This document shows positions 1 through 10,286 of a DNA stretch of 31,385 nucleotides, one piece after another. The translations under genes and the position numbers were made by a program. The DNA is from Chara braunii (lineage: Eukaryota; Streptophyta; Charophyceae; Charales; Characeae). The stretch spans positions 1,529,958 to 1,561,342 of the forward strand of contig BFEA01000157.1 in assembly GCA_003427395.1 (NCBI GenBank), given 5' to 3'. A model generated the notes under the pieces. That model made no database searches, was not told the origin of the DNA, and saw only the letters and a program-made list of their open reading frames with translations. Position 1 is the first letter of the stretch. Every line of letters starts with the position of its first letter.

Positions 1-693
1 TAATGCTCTTTCCACCACACTCCTGACAAACAGCCTGATATGCCTCCTCACAAACTGGAGGAACCCCCTCACTCTCGACTTAGGCTCAACGTTCTGCTCG
101 TCTGCAAATCGGTCGTACGCCCACAGGAACTCCTCCAGGTTTGTCCCATCGAACCGGATCGGCACTCCATCTCTTCCCACAGGTGATGGATGTATCCCTT
201 CCATCTTCCTCTTAAACTCTGTCCAGGTTGCTGACTCTCGCACATACTTGGCAATGGGCTCAGCCCACTCGCCCTCCCCTCGCATTTCCCTCAGCATCCT
301 GGCTCCATCCCACCTGAACTCATTGGCATGCTTCTCAAACTCCACCAGGAACAGCTCAACATTCCCTCCCCTGAAGATGGGCGGCCTGTCTTCTCTCCGG
401 GTCCAACCATGTACTGATCCGGCTTCCTTGCTCTGTGAGGTAATTCTCCGGGGCCGGGCCAAGTTTCCTCGTCCCTGTGCTTGCCTTTTGTTCAATCCCC
501 GGTGGATCGGGGGTGGCCTCCTGCGACTGTAAATGGGATTCTACCGTTTTGGGGGGTATCCAGGTGGATGGGGGTTTGGACACCAGATTGGGTTCACCCA
601 CGCCCTCCCACACCCACCCTATGGTTTCCCCCCCCTCATCCGCCTTGTCAGCATAAACCCAACCTTCGTGTCCCGGGTCTACACTGCGCTAAT
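1..693 (-). pseudogene. Gag-like retroelement fragment, frameshifted and cut by the window edge
   Basis: Read on the minus strand, about 690 bases are open in two successive frames. The upstream part (693 to about 390) is proline-rich and includes the stretch GWVYADKADEGGE. The downstream part (about 397 to 1) contains PPIFRGGNVELFLVEFEKHA and, further on, VPIRFDGTNLEEFLWAYDRF. Both pieces have the pattern seen at the start of retrotransposon Gag folds (P-x-F-x-G-x-N followed by an aromatic/acidic helix), so the protein seems to carry two Gag-like modules. A one-base shift near 381-400 separates the two frames. An in-frame TAG lies just upstream of 693, and the coding continues past position 1. 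No zinc knuckle is visible in the part present. The family call rests on motif style only. It may be the 3' continuation of the ORF at 778-1618, which has the same strand and lies 85 bases upstream. Confidence 0.45.
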
Positions 694-777
694 GAGTGCT
701 CCTAAAAGGGTCTTGAGTCAGGCGTTGGGTGATGGGAGCACACAGGATCAGTATAAAGGTGTCCATAAGCTTGGCAC

Positions 778-1618
778 TTAAAACACCCAGGCCGCAGCTT
801 GTGTGTTGTGTGTATCTTGTAGTGCCAACATTAAATAGTCGTCTCGTCTCGCCACATGGGGGGGCAGAGGATCAATGAAGTCAATGATATCGAATCTCTC
901 CCCGAAGTCTTGACCAAAGGTCAACTGTATTTCTATGGGGATGTGTCGGAATTCTACCCAAAAGTGTTATGCCATCATTCTCTCTCTTCTTTCCTCTGGG
1001 CGTTGCTGTTTCGAGGGTGTCCATGGGTAGATTCGCACTTCGGATCTATCACAACGACTTGATCTCCATTTATCCATGGCCTGTTTGTCCCCGTCAAATC
1101 TACAAATGATAGTGACAGTGGAAGCAGAGATGGGTTGGAGCAGGAAAAGGTCGTGTGCCTCTTCCATGCTTCCTCTGAGGGTAGCCAGCCTCTTCCATAT
1201 CCATCCCACTTTGTCGTTTGTTGATTTGAAACCGGCATCATCATGGAAAACCCAGTTACTGGCGTGCTTTGTGTATAACTCGTTTCTGTCTTTAACTTTG
1301 TCCGTCGGTAGGGTCTTGATCGGTGACGATTTCCGTTTGAGGTTAATTACTTTCGGTTCTGACGGAGTCAGGAGTCTGGATAGGAAGAAGGCCCTTACAG
1401 AAGATAGATTCTCCAGGGGGATCTTCCACTCCCGCCTTTCCCCCTCCTCTGCCTTCCTCTGTATCGTGATTGATTGTCCGGCATGTGGCTTGTTTAAGCG
1501 GGTTGCCCAGGTAAGGGAGAGGGAGACATGGTTTGAGGGGGGGGGGAGAGGAGTTGGTGTCTTCGATCCCCTTTGACTGTTGGCTGGCGGGGGTGGCGGG
1601 GGTTTGACTATCACTCAT
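778..1618 (-). pseudogene. DUF4283-like retroelement ORF, decayed
   Basis: On the minus strand an ATG at 1616-1618 opens a Ser/Pro/Thr-rich N-terminus. The frame has to change at a run of ten G (1537-1546) to continue into a long open frame. That frame includes NWVFHDDAGFKSTNDKVGW, then ASTVTIICRFDGDKQAMDKW, then VRIYPWTPSKQQ, and after an in-frame TAA at 967-969 it continues with HFWVEFRHIPIEIQLTF to a stop at 778-780. The order 'F-x-F-x-x-x-x-d, a W-x-P strand, then a W-V-x-x-x-x-I-P strand' is what I would expect for the DUF4283 domain found in plant LINE ORF1 and some Gag-like proteins. That assignment is inference. The homopolymer shift and the internal stop make it non-functional unless they are assembly errors. 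Confidence 0.35.
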
Positions 1619-2029
1619 CCTCTGCTTATCTCTTGCCAGACTTTTATCCGCGTGCTGTCTCATGGCCCCTCGATATAACAGAGTGGAGTCAAGTTTCTTA
1701 TGCGCTCTCTGCTGTCTGTGCCTTGTTGGCTGCCATGTTGTAATTTGCTGCAGTAGCGCTTTTCGTTGTGGCTCAGTCCTGTAGCGATTCTTCTCCCTGC
1801 TACGTCTGTAATTATTTTTGTTATTATTATTATTTTTGGTCTTGCTTTCCAGATTTCTTGTCGACACACTGACACATTCCACGGTCCTCCTTAACACCTG
1901 GTCCCCTATTCCATCCTGCAAAGTCCTGCAAAAAGACCTTACTTTTCCACTCGGCAAGTGACACTTATCATGGGACACCGGAAGAGGGGGAACGACCCCT
2001 GCTTTCCAGTAAAAGTGAATTAGCGCGTC
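1619..2029. other. Non-coding stretch upstream of the minus-strand ORF, with an AAT microsatellite
   Basis: No gene is recognised. The minus strand stays open across 1619-1978, but the translation is low-complexity and contains a run of Asn produced by a TTATTATTATTATT tract near 1818-1836. It could be a 5' leader of the minus-strand retroelement. Confidence 0.3.
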
Positions 2030-3430
2030 GGGAAAGAGGGATCAGGTCGGGGCTATGGTAGTTGATCAAAGAATGGGAAGGGTGATCGGGGAGTGAACTA
2101 AGGAGACGAGATGGGAGCGATCGGGGAGGTGGAACGAAGTAATCCAGGCAGGTATGACGGGGAAAAAGGGGAGGAATCAAGGCAGGTATGGCGGGGAAAA
2201 AGGAGGACCCAAGCGGGGGTGTGCCAACACTGAGGGGAAGGGTGATCGGGGGTTGGGTCGGAGGGGGTAGGGGAGGCGAGGAAAAGGGGCGTCGGGGGTG
2301 TGATGACACTGATCGAAAGGAATAGGGGGATTGGGGGTCGGGTCGGAGAGGGCAGACAGGTGGCGTCAAGTGGTAACACTGTAGGGGGAGGGTGATCGAT
2401 CGCCACCCCGTTTCGAAAAAAAGTGAAAAGCACGTCGGGGAGTGTCGGGTAGGAATGGACAGAGGGAAGGGGGTAAGGTGGGCGAACGGGGATTGGAAGA
2501 AGGGGAGGGGATCGGGCCGATCGAGGGTTGGATGAAGGGGAAGGGATTGAGCCAGAGAACAGAGCCTGAGACAGGGAGGGGGTGGGATAGAAGCGGGAGG
2601 GGTGAGAGATGGTAGCCGAGGTATGGGGGAAGGAGGGGAGCCAACGGGGGTGTGATGACACTGATCGAAAGAGGGAGGGTGATCGGGGGTCGGGTCGGAG
2701 AGGGCAGACAGGTGGCATTGAGTGGTGACAGTAGGGGGACGGTGATCGATCGCCACCCCATTTCGAAAAAAGTGGAAAAGCACGTCGGGGAGTGTCGGGT
2801 AGGAATGGAGAGAGAGGAAGGGGGTAAGGTGGGCGATCGGAGATTGGAAGAAGGGGAGGGGATCGGGCCAATCGAAGAATTGGATGAAGGGGAAGGGATC
2901 GGGCCAGAGAACAGAGACCGAGACAGGGGTGGGGTGGGATCGAAGCAGGAGTGGTGAGAGATGGTAGTCGGGGTATGGGGGAAGGTTTGTGTTGGGTAGG
3001 AATATGGAGAGAGGGAGGGGGTAAGGTGAACGATAAAAAAATTGGATGAAGGGGAGGGGATTGGGCCAGGGAACAGAGATCGGGACATGGATGAGGGATC
3101 GAGGCAGTGGGATCGAAGCGGTTGGGGTGAAAGATGGTAACCGGGGTATGGTCTCTCTGGACTGAGGGGGGGGGAGAGGGGAGCGTGGTTAAGAAAAGAA
3201 GGCGGGGAACAGGGGACAAAGGTCAGGACAGGGATGGTGGATCAAAGCGGGAGGGGTGAAAGATGGTAACCGGGGTATGGTCGCCCTGGACTGAGGGGGG
3301 GAGGACCGGAGAGAGGGGAGCGTGGTTAAGAAGAGAAGGCAGAGGGTAAAGGACAAGATGAGGACAGGGATGATGGGAGATGATGACCTAGGTATGGTCG
3401 CTCTGAACGAGAAGACTCGCGGTCGGGAAG
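2030..3430. repeat. Purine-rich tandem repeat block, period about 350 bp
   Basis: The plus strand is dominated by G and A. A unit beginning GGGGGTGTGATGACACT at 2294 recurs at 2646 (offset 352). Inside it, CGCCACCCC recurs at 2401 and 2751 (offset 350), followed in both by a run of A and then AGCACGTCGGGGAGTGTCGG. A third, truncated and rearranged unit follows from about 2990. From 3100 a shorter sub-repeat takes over: GATGGTAACCGGGGTATGGTC at about 3133 and again about 129 bases later. Copies differ by substitutions and small indels, so the repeat is old. The minus strand is open in several overlapping frames because a C/T-rich strand contains few stop codons. I do not treat those frames as genes. 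Confidence 0.75.
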
Positions 3431-3521
3431 CCTCCCTGCTCAAGTTGTAGTCTTCTTCAACTCTTTTTTTTTTAAGACAACTGCGTCCGTGACCGCTGCA
3501 CACTTCATAATTTGCAGAAAT

Positions 3522-3629
3522 AACAGTTCACTGCAAGCTTGGGCGAGGACCAGTTAGAAACTGCAAGGTGCGTTCAACAGTTCACTGCAAGCTTGGGCGA
3601 GGACCAGTTAGAAACTGCAAGGTGCGTTC
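3522..3629. repeat. Perfect 54-bp tandem duplication
   Basis: Positions 3522-3575 are repeated without a mismatch at 3576-3629 (AACAGTTCACTGCAAGCTTG... ending GGTGCGTTC). Perfect identity means a very recent duplication or an unmerged assembly overlap. Confidence 0.9.
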
Positions 3630-4616
3630 GACGGCCTACCGGTCCAATAATTAGCGAACACGGTGTCGGCACCATTACCCTTACAAGGGTAATTGTGCGC
3701 GTTTTTGCACCTCGCAGGAGAGGCGACTGGGCTAGGACCTATGAAGGTGGCACATAGTTGTCCTGCCGCGACCGACTTGGAAGTTAGAAGCGGCGGGTGT
3801 AAGTGTGGGCCAATTAGAAAGTGTGTGAGCAGACACTTTGCGGGCATGCGTGAGTAGTTGGCCGCCGGCTGACTTAGAAGTTTGGGCCGGACTACGCAAG
3901 TCGCAGGACCACGGCCTCGGTAGAGCTACCGCGGCACAAGTATAGTCGGTAGGGCTATGGTAAAAAAGGGGGGGGCCTTCGCCGATCCGATAAAAGGCGG
4001 CGCCCTTGGGGTCGCATGGTGAGGGCGGCGACAATATAAAATCGACTGTGTATTACCGGGAGCCAAAGGTTGGAGAGCGGGTGCGGACTGGACCCCGAAA
4101 GGTTGAAGACCGGGACCTTTTCCGGTGAAACGGCGATAAAAGGCCGGCCACGGCGGGACTATGAAGGCCGCTCGTTGCGGTTAAAGGTACTCGAAGGTGG
4201 CATGTGTTGCAAGCCGCGCCAAAGGTTGCTTTGAGGCGGCACAGCGTGGCTCTACAAAGCCATGGGCCTGAAAGAGCAGGCCAGCTGTGGCCGTAACATG
4301 CCCCTGTAGGCCTGGGAAACCCGCAGGTACTATTGATATGCAGGTTTGCGCCTACTATTTCCAAGTTGGGGCTTAGCCCTATAGGTTACGGTGGCAGACT
4401 TCTACCAGGCGGATCTCGGGATCTAGGCCAGCAGCCAGCGTTGGAGGAGCAAAGGAGCGCTGGACAATCAAGGGGTTGAGGGTCCCACGGGATTATCCCC
4501 CTTGGTTTTGGCAAGGAGTCCGGCAGCGGGCCCGCAAGGCAGGGCTAAGGGCAGAGTGTCGGTGGTCCCCCTCCCCTCAACTATTTTCCCTTTTTTTGTC
4601 TTTTAGAAATTCCGAG

Positions 4617-4666
4617 TTTTTTTTTTTTTTTTTTTTTCCTCTTTTTTTTTTTTTTTTTTTTTTTTT
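4617..4666. repeat. Two adjacent poly-T tracts (21 T and 25 T)
   Basis: T runs occupy 4617-4637 and 4642-4666, separated by CCTC. They could be the poly(A) tail of a minus-strand retroposed sequence lying to the right, but no such sequence is recognised there. Confidence 0.85.
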
Positions 4667-4927
4667 CACCTTTGTTCGTTTTGGGGCACGACCGGTGCCG
4701 ACTCCGGGACTGGCCGTGGGCACCAAGGGTCGTTGGCAAAGGGGCAGACCAACAAGAATCTGAAGTATAATTCAAGGAGCAGCGCCCCACCACTTGGTGA
4801 TTCCTGTGGAAGCCATTGCGGGAGCGCTGTCTCAGCCTCTTGTGAAGGAAGGTCTGCAGTATGCCAGAAAGCTGCAGCGGGCCAGGCATCGCAGTGCAGC
4901 GCTGAACAGCAACGAGCGCCAAGGCAA

Positions 4928-4948
4928 AGAGAGAGAGAGAGAGAGAGA
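4928..4948. repeat. (AG)n microsatellite
   Basis: About ten uninterrupted AG dinucleotides sit inside otherwise mixed sequence. Confidence 0.9.
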
Positions 4949-5180
4949 AAGCACGAGGCTGCTGGGAGCAGAGGCAAAGCGGGCGCAGGAGTGAGGGCGT
5001 AGGCTACGAGGGGAAGAAGCAGAACGCAAGGGAACGAATCCGGACAGAAAACAGCGCCGGGTGCAGATAGAGATGGTGGGAGAAAAGAAAGAGGAGCCGG
5101 GCGCAGCCTAGAAGGCTTAACTCTCTCAATCCTCAGCGGAATCGAGGGGGGAGAGATGCAATCCTAAGGTTTTAACCTCG

Positions 5181-5210
5181 GGCGAATCTGATGGAAACAT
5201 CAGTTTTGCC
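5181..5210 (+). other. Hairpin with a GAAA tetraloop
   Basis: GGCGAA (5181-5186), T, CTGATG (5188-5193), loop GAAA, CATCAG (5198-5203), T, TTTGCC (5205-5210). This gives a 12-pair helix with one T-T mismatch and one G-T pair, capped by a GNRA tetraloop. A smaller inverted repeat, AGGTT/AACCT, lies just upstream at 5167-5178. The form is typical of structured RNA, but no RNA family is recognised. Confidence 0.5.
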
Positions 5211-7772
5211 GTAAGACTAGTGGGGTGAGGGTTAGTAGGAGAATGAGGTGCGCGGAGGGAGTCGAGAAAGGTAGTGAAAGAGGAAAGCGAGGTGAAAATT
5301 GTTGTTCCTCGGTCGTTTCTTGACCAAATTGGGCAAACTAAAGTGCAAAATTGGGGGTTCTTGGGCGCTGCGAACGCAATGGTGATATTAGAATGGCCTA
5401 TAGTTCAGTGATCAGGCCAAGGTAAGTACTAAGAGCTGCGCCTAGAGCCGGAGGGCAGCGAGGTACTAATGAACCTGGCCACCGTTCAGCACAAGATTCA
5501 TTGGAAATTGACTCATTCTATCGACGGAGGTGACGGGAGGCCAGCAACGGAATCTGGACTCGTCTATGGCCGCTGGGTATGCTGGCCAAAGTGGCGAAAG
5601 GGCAGCAGTTGCTGCAATTGCTAGACCACTAATGTGGACGTCCTCGCTGTATCTTTGACCTCGGCTCGCACTTTNNGTGGGGAGTGGAGCTGTGCTCAGT
5701 TACAGCGCACGACCAGCTGTCATCGAGAGTTGTCTCCAGCCCTGGTCATGCCTAGCGCCGCAGTCATCATCCAAAGGTTCATTGTGCCACTATAAGTGCA
5801 GTTCCAACGGTGATCATTTTCACGCTCGTAAGGGCCAGCTGCTGCGTCACTAAGATCGTGGAGGCAATATAATTCAGGTAGGAGGGCCGGGGTGTACTTT
5901 AGGCGGAGGGAGTGAGCCATTGAAGTACAAGCTCAATACCCCTGGTTAAAAGGAGTGTGATGGAGATAACAGGTCGACATCAGCGTATCGGCTGATCTCG
6001 CTATGTGCTGTGGCATGTGACGCCAGAGGACTGGGTTGGGTCTTCTGCAAAAAAGAAAAAAATAAAAGAAAAAAAAAATTAGTGGCTGTACTTCAAATTG
6101 TTGAGAGTAGGGTGGTGGCTGAGTATAGGGTGATCTGTAAAACAATGGGATTATGACAGATTCCCATCCTAAACGAGTAAACATATATGTGTATAGGACT
6201 GTTGCTTCCTGTCTTAGTAGTAGTGGGTAGTTGCCTCAAGGCATCGTTAGTCTATGTCTCCTTTTCCGACAGTTGAAGGTCAAGGTAATCAAGGTTGCTA
6301 TTCTTCCTCAGAAAGGTGCCGTTGCTTGGGGTACTTATCTGCCGCAGGTGTTTTCCTGCTATTGAAGCTGCTGCTGAGGGCGACTGCTATTGCTGTGCTT
6401 GGCTGCAAAACTGGTGCGTTTTTTTTCTCCTTTTTTTTCCTTTTCCCTTTTTCCCAGATTAGCTAGCCAGTGAATTTTGCCAGCAGGCAGTCTTGAGAAG
6501 GCGGGCTTGAATAAACAGTGGACTAGGTTGTCTTTGGGATGTGTGGGGATTGTCCCTATATTGCCATACTACCCCATGTGTATGACNATCTTCAGTTGAT
6601 AGGGTAAAGATAGTCAGAACTCAGCAAGGAGGGGAAGGGAGGGGGTACGTACCGGTTCATTGTAGGGGTTAGCATATTGACCTGGGTCTGCTGTTGCGTG
6701 GTATCGTGCCTCTGATGAGNTGTTGCGGCGCCTTNGTTGTTGTGCACTTTCTGCACTTAACTCTGTGCACGGCATCAAGCANGCAACGTTGCTGTATTCA
6801 CTGTGCACNGCTGTGTATAGTACGGTGGCATGTGCGTTTGGAACTATGCGTGGATGTNGTGTCTTGCTGTTGTGCACAGTTGTAGTGCACACAAAATTTA
6901 GATGAGCTTGTTGCGTTCTGCTGACACTTCGATTAGAGCACAGGGGGTGTGACATTTGATTGCCGCCTTGCTAGGCTACATGATTGGGTCACGAGGTGTG
7001 AAGAACAGGGCTGTTACTTACCATCAGTCCACCACAGTTGAGGTATGGGCGGTTTCAGGTAATTGTCTGTGACCTTGGGGACAACAGCCTTGCTGTTACT
7101 ACAAGTTGCTGCTGCAGTAGAAGGGTTGNGGACGCTGGAACAGATTAGTGCGGCGCACAACTTATGTGTTGNTGTGTCTGTGNTGGGCCATTGCAGNGTC
7201 ACCTTGCTGCNGACCCTTGCTGTGTTTTGGCTGCACACAGCTGTGGGTTCAGAGGGGAGATGTGACTGAGGTTTTTCTCATCAGCAAAACANCGGGCGCT
7301 GTGGCCTAGCCGACTGCAGAACACGGGCAACTAGGAATGGCTGCACCGGCTGNTGTTATGAGGAGGAGGGTTGCTACTANGGACTGCTGATACAGGGGCT
7401 GTGCTACCGCTGCTGTTTGAGTATGACCAGGGGCTGGTACTCAGCGCTCCTGTTAAGACACANNATNGGTTATTGGCTATTGTTGCCCCCAGTATATACT
7501 NTCTGGGTNAGGTCACANCANTCTAAAGTGNTGCTGCTACTAGTTACTACAGTGGGCGGTTGCTGCAGCCTGTGAGGTTTGTTGTGTACTACTGCATTCC
7601 ACTGCTGCTGTTTACTGCATGTACCGTATATTATTGCGCACTTTTGCGAGCTATTGCTAGCTGTTACAGATTGCTGCGCAGCGACGATTGAGGCCCAGAG
7701 AGGTGATCAGACCGGACGAAAAGGGAGGTTGGTGCTGCAGTTGGGGGAGACGTCAGAGGGTGGGACTCAGCG

Positions 7773-7795
7773 TTTTTTTTTTTTTTTTTTTTTTT
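7773..7795. repeat. Poly-T tract (23 T)
   Basis: An uninterrupted run of T follows GGGACTCAGCG. It could be a retroposon tail in minus orientation, but nothing recognisable follows it. Confidence 0.85.
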
Positions 7796-7836
7796 CCAAG
7801 CTGCTACATTGGCCGCCATTGCGGGGCCCTCAAGCA

Positions 7837-7888
7837 CATCAAGGCAACAAGGCCCTCAGGCGCATCAAGGCAACAAGGCCCTCTCACG
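7837..7888. repeat. 26-bp tandem repeat, two copies
   Basis: CATCAAGGCAACAAGGCCCT starts at 7837 and again at 7863. Identity is perfect for the first 21 bases of each copy. Confidence 0.85.
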
Positions 7889-8337
7889 CGAGTCTGAGCG
7901 TACCCTTCTCCCATCTGAGAGTCTGACTTATGCTTCTTCTGCTTTTCCTACTCTCAGTCTGATCCTTTGGTTACGAGAGGAAGGCTGCAGGCGGGATTGC
8001 AACCCGTAGGTCNGCGCCAAGGCCTCTGTGGGAGATTGCCCCACNGATTGCGGGAGCTTTGCCGGAACCCAGGCGGGGTTCTGGAGGCAGGGAACTTCAG
8101 GTATAACCTCGATAACCTGTGTGATCCCTTCCCCTACGTTTTATCCCTGGGCTATCTGAACATAACTATGTGAGGTTATTACTTCTTATTTTGGTTATGT
8201 CTGTCAGGACATGCATCTTGAAAGTAAATGAACAAGTATGTGTGAGGTCAGATATTACTGGGTGAATGCAGACAAAGATGAACCTGGGGGAAGGCGGGCT
8301 GAAGGTAGTTTTGCATGTTGACTGGGTCAAACCAAGG

Positions 8338-9690
8338 CTGAGCTCCCCTATGTTGGTGTGGGCTCAGTGCTGTGTTTATTTTTGTGTGCTGGGCTGAATT
8401 GTGACTTTGAAGGCTGGATCGATTCCTATGTTGGACGGTTCAGTCGCTGTTTTTTTTGGCTGGCTGTTGACTTTGAGGGCTGGATCGATTCCTATGTTGG
8501 ACGATTCAGTCGCTGTTTTCTTTGGGGTTTTTGAACAGGAGGACGGGCGCCCTATGTTGGGATGTCTCAGAATCCTGATGTTTATTTGTGGGTTGTTGAA
8601 AGCAGAGTTGGGGCTATTCTATGTTGCGTGGACCCAACTCTGTGTGTGTTTTTTCTGAGGGAGATAAAGGCATAAGACTGGCCGTATCCCTATGTTGGGG
8701 CGGTTCAGCCATGAGCCATGAACAGTAAAGTCATCTGAAGTATACAACCTTGATATACTATACGAACCTATATGGTCTGACAGACCGGGCACCCTATGTT
8801 GGGAAGCTTGTCAGTAAGTCAGGTAGAACAAAGCAGAAAGGAAAGCAAGTGGACAATACAATGAAGGTAATTCGGGCAGGCTGGCCGTATCCTTATGTTA
8901 GGACGGTTCGACCTTATGCCCGTAATAACATAAAGGTCAGAGAGTTAGTATAAATCTGCTTTTATTTTGCCTTCTAAACACAGGGCAGGGTTGGATGTCT
9001 CCCTATGTTGAGTAGGTCTNACCATCTGTCTNATAAGAGAGAAATNTATAAAGTTTGTTCAAGTGCATTCATGGTTGTATAATATGTCGTTGTGGAAGCT
9101 AGGCATATCCCTATGTTGGGGTGTTTAGTCATCCGTTGTTATGGTAGTTCAGGCATATTGGGTTGTATCCGTATGTTGGGGCAGTCTGGTCGCAATGCCT
9201 TACGTAATTAAACTGTTTAAGCAAGTACTAGGTCGTATCCTTATGTTAGGGCGGCCTGGTAGTATGCTCTTGTCGTTGAAGTGATGTAGGTTGGTCGTAT
9301 CCCTATGTTGGGGCGGCTCAACCACTCGTCGTTCATATTTGGTTTTAGGCAGGTTAGGTTGTATCCCTATGTTGGGGCGGTTTAATCCTATGCCATATGT
9401 AACTTGTATAAGCTGGTTAGGCTGTATCCTTACGTTAGGGTAGCTTAGTTTATGCTTCATGTCATTAGTCAGGCAGAAGCCAGGCATATCCTTATGTTAG
9501 GGTGTCTGGTCATATGCCTTATGTCTTGGTTTATGTTGTGCCGGCTGTATCCTTATGTTAGGGCAGTTGGACATACGTTCTTTTGTCGTCTGTGGGTTGT
9601 ATCCTTATGTTAGGGCAGTCCAATCGTGTGTACCCTTTACTTGTTTACTTAAGCAGGTCAGCCATACCCATATGTTAGGGCCTTGTCGGA
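8338..9690 (+). repeat. Tandem array of about 19 hairpins with a conserved TATGTT loop and covarying stems
   Basis: The loop TATGTT (TACGTT once) occurs at 8349, 8427, 8493, 8553, 8620, 8691, 8795, 8894, 9004, 9112, 9172, 9242, 9304, 9368, 9431, 9493, 9554, 9606 and 9671. Spacing is mostly 60-71 bases, with four gaps of about 99-110. The common form is: 5' arm, a two-base TA (or AT) bulge, TCCC or TCCT, loop, GGGG or AGGG, 3' arm. The closing pair is C-G in some copies and T-A in others. Next to the bulge the arm pair is G-C, A-T or G-T, and the one after it C-G, T-A or T-G. Arms of up to ten pairs: 9226-9235 with 9252-9261; 9352-9361 with 9378-9387; 8412-8421 with 8436-8445; 8478-8487 with 8502-8511. 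An eight-pair arm is 9479-9486 with 9503-9510. Copies at 9004 and 9671 are degenerate; 8620 keeps a perfect ten-pair outer stem (8603-8612/8633-8642). A TATGCC-like word often follows the 3' arm. No coding frame fits. Confidence 0.8.
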
Positions 9691-10267
9691 TCTTATGCCA
9701 TAGGAGAGGGGGATGCTAAAAGGGAAGAATAAAGTGACCAAACGAACTACTTGGCTGAATCCATGTAGGATTGTGAGATATGTTTGCGTTTGCATGATTG
9801 TGGACTCTCACTCGGGGCATCTCTTGATAGAGTAGTTGTTGTAAATGTTCGCCGACTGCTAGAGCCATAGGTAGGTAAGGTGGATGATGGGAGGGAAGCT
9901 TGGGATGAGATAGGACTGACCCTGCTGGGGATTAGGGGCAGTTTTGGTTCATGGTCTCATTCAGAAGGCATGCAGACCAGTGTTGAGCCTAACTTGTCAA
10001 GCAGATGTCAGAAGTAAGTCCGAAGTATAGTTTTGCTTTGCAGCTTGTTCCTCAGCTTTGTATAAATCTTGGCAGCCTACTTTTCCTACGGGAAGCGCTG
10101 CCGAAATTTCGCAAAATTAGAGGAGTTAGAATATTTTCAGTTAGGTAGAGGAGATAGGAGTATTCCTCACTCATGTTGAACCTAGGAGCAATTTATCTTT
10201 GACCTGTGCTGTGGTGCAGGCTGTACGCTTATTTCGAAGGTCTGACTTGGTCAGCTTGACTACTCTT

Positions 10268-10286
10268 CTGTTATCACTGATAACAG
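10268..10286. repeat. Perfect 9-bp inverted repeat around one base
   Basis: CTGTTATCA, C, TGATAACAG. As DNA it resembles a dimeric protein binding site. With a one-base centre it is not a good RNA hairpin. Confidence 0.7.

Larger units (their letters stand above)
3630..8337. other. Long stretch without a recognisable gene
   Basis: I find no protein family, tRNA or rRNA here. Open frames are short and composition-driven. GC-rich sequence occupies 3630-5000. A short frame at about 4794-4994 (+) looks mildly coding, but ends in a GA microsatellite translated as Glu-Arg repeats. 6560-7560 is rich in CTG/CAG-like words and contains many single Ns. Simple-sequence tracts and one notable hairpin are listed separately. 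It could be host intergenic DNA, introns, or retroelement LTR/UTR sequence too diverged to identify. Confidence 0.5.

Noticed and set aside
1968-3503. Long minus-strand open frames rich in Pro and Ser (up to 373 codons), resembling cell-wall extensin-like proteins
   Set aside because: They overlap each other in several frames and lie entirely inside a purine-rich tandem repeat; a C/T-rich strand has few stop codons, so openness is compositional.
4794-4994. Short plus-strand coding fragment
   Set aside because: It has no recognisable motif and ends in an AG microsatellite; not enough to call a gene.
6560-7560. CTG/CAG-rich sequence with scattered Ns as a coding exon or triplet-repeat gene
   Set aside because: No frame stays open without passing through Ns, and no uninterrupted triplet repeat is present.
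8401-8658. Possible repeat protein with the repeated segment AGSIPMLD-x-SVAVFFG
   Set aside because: The frame is open for only two hairpin units; unit spacing is not a multiple of three over the rest of the array, so the coding appearance is accidental.
8338-9690. CRISPR array
   Set aside because: The regularly spaced core is degenerate, the spacing varies, spacers share similarity, no cas genes are present and the context is eukaryotic. The units are better described as hairpins with a conserved loop.
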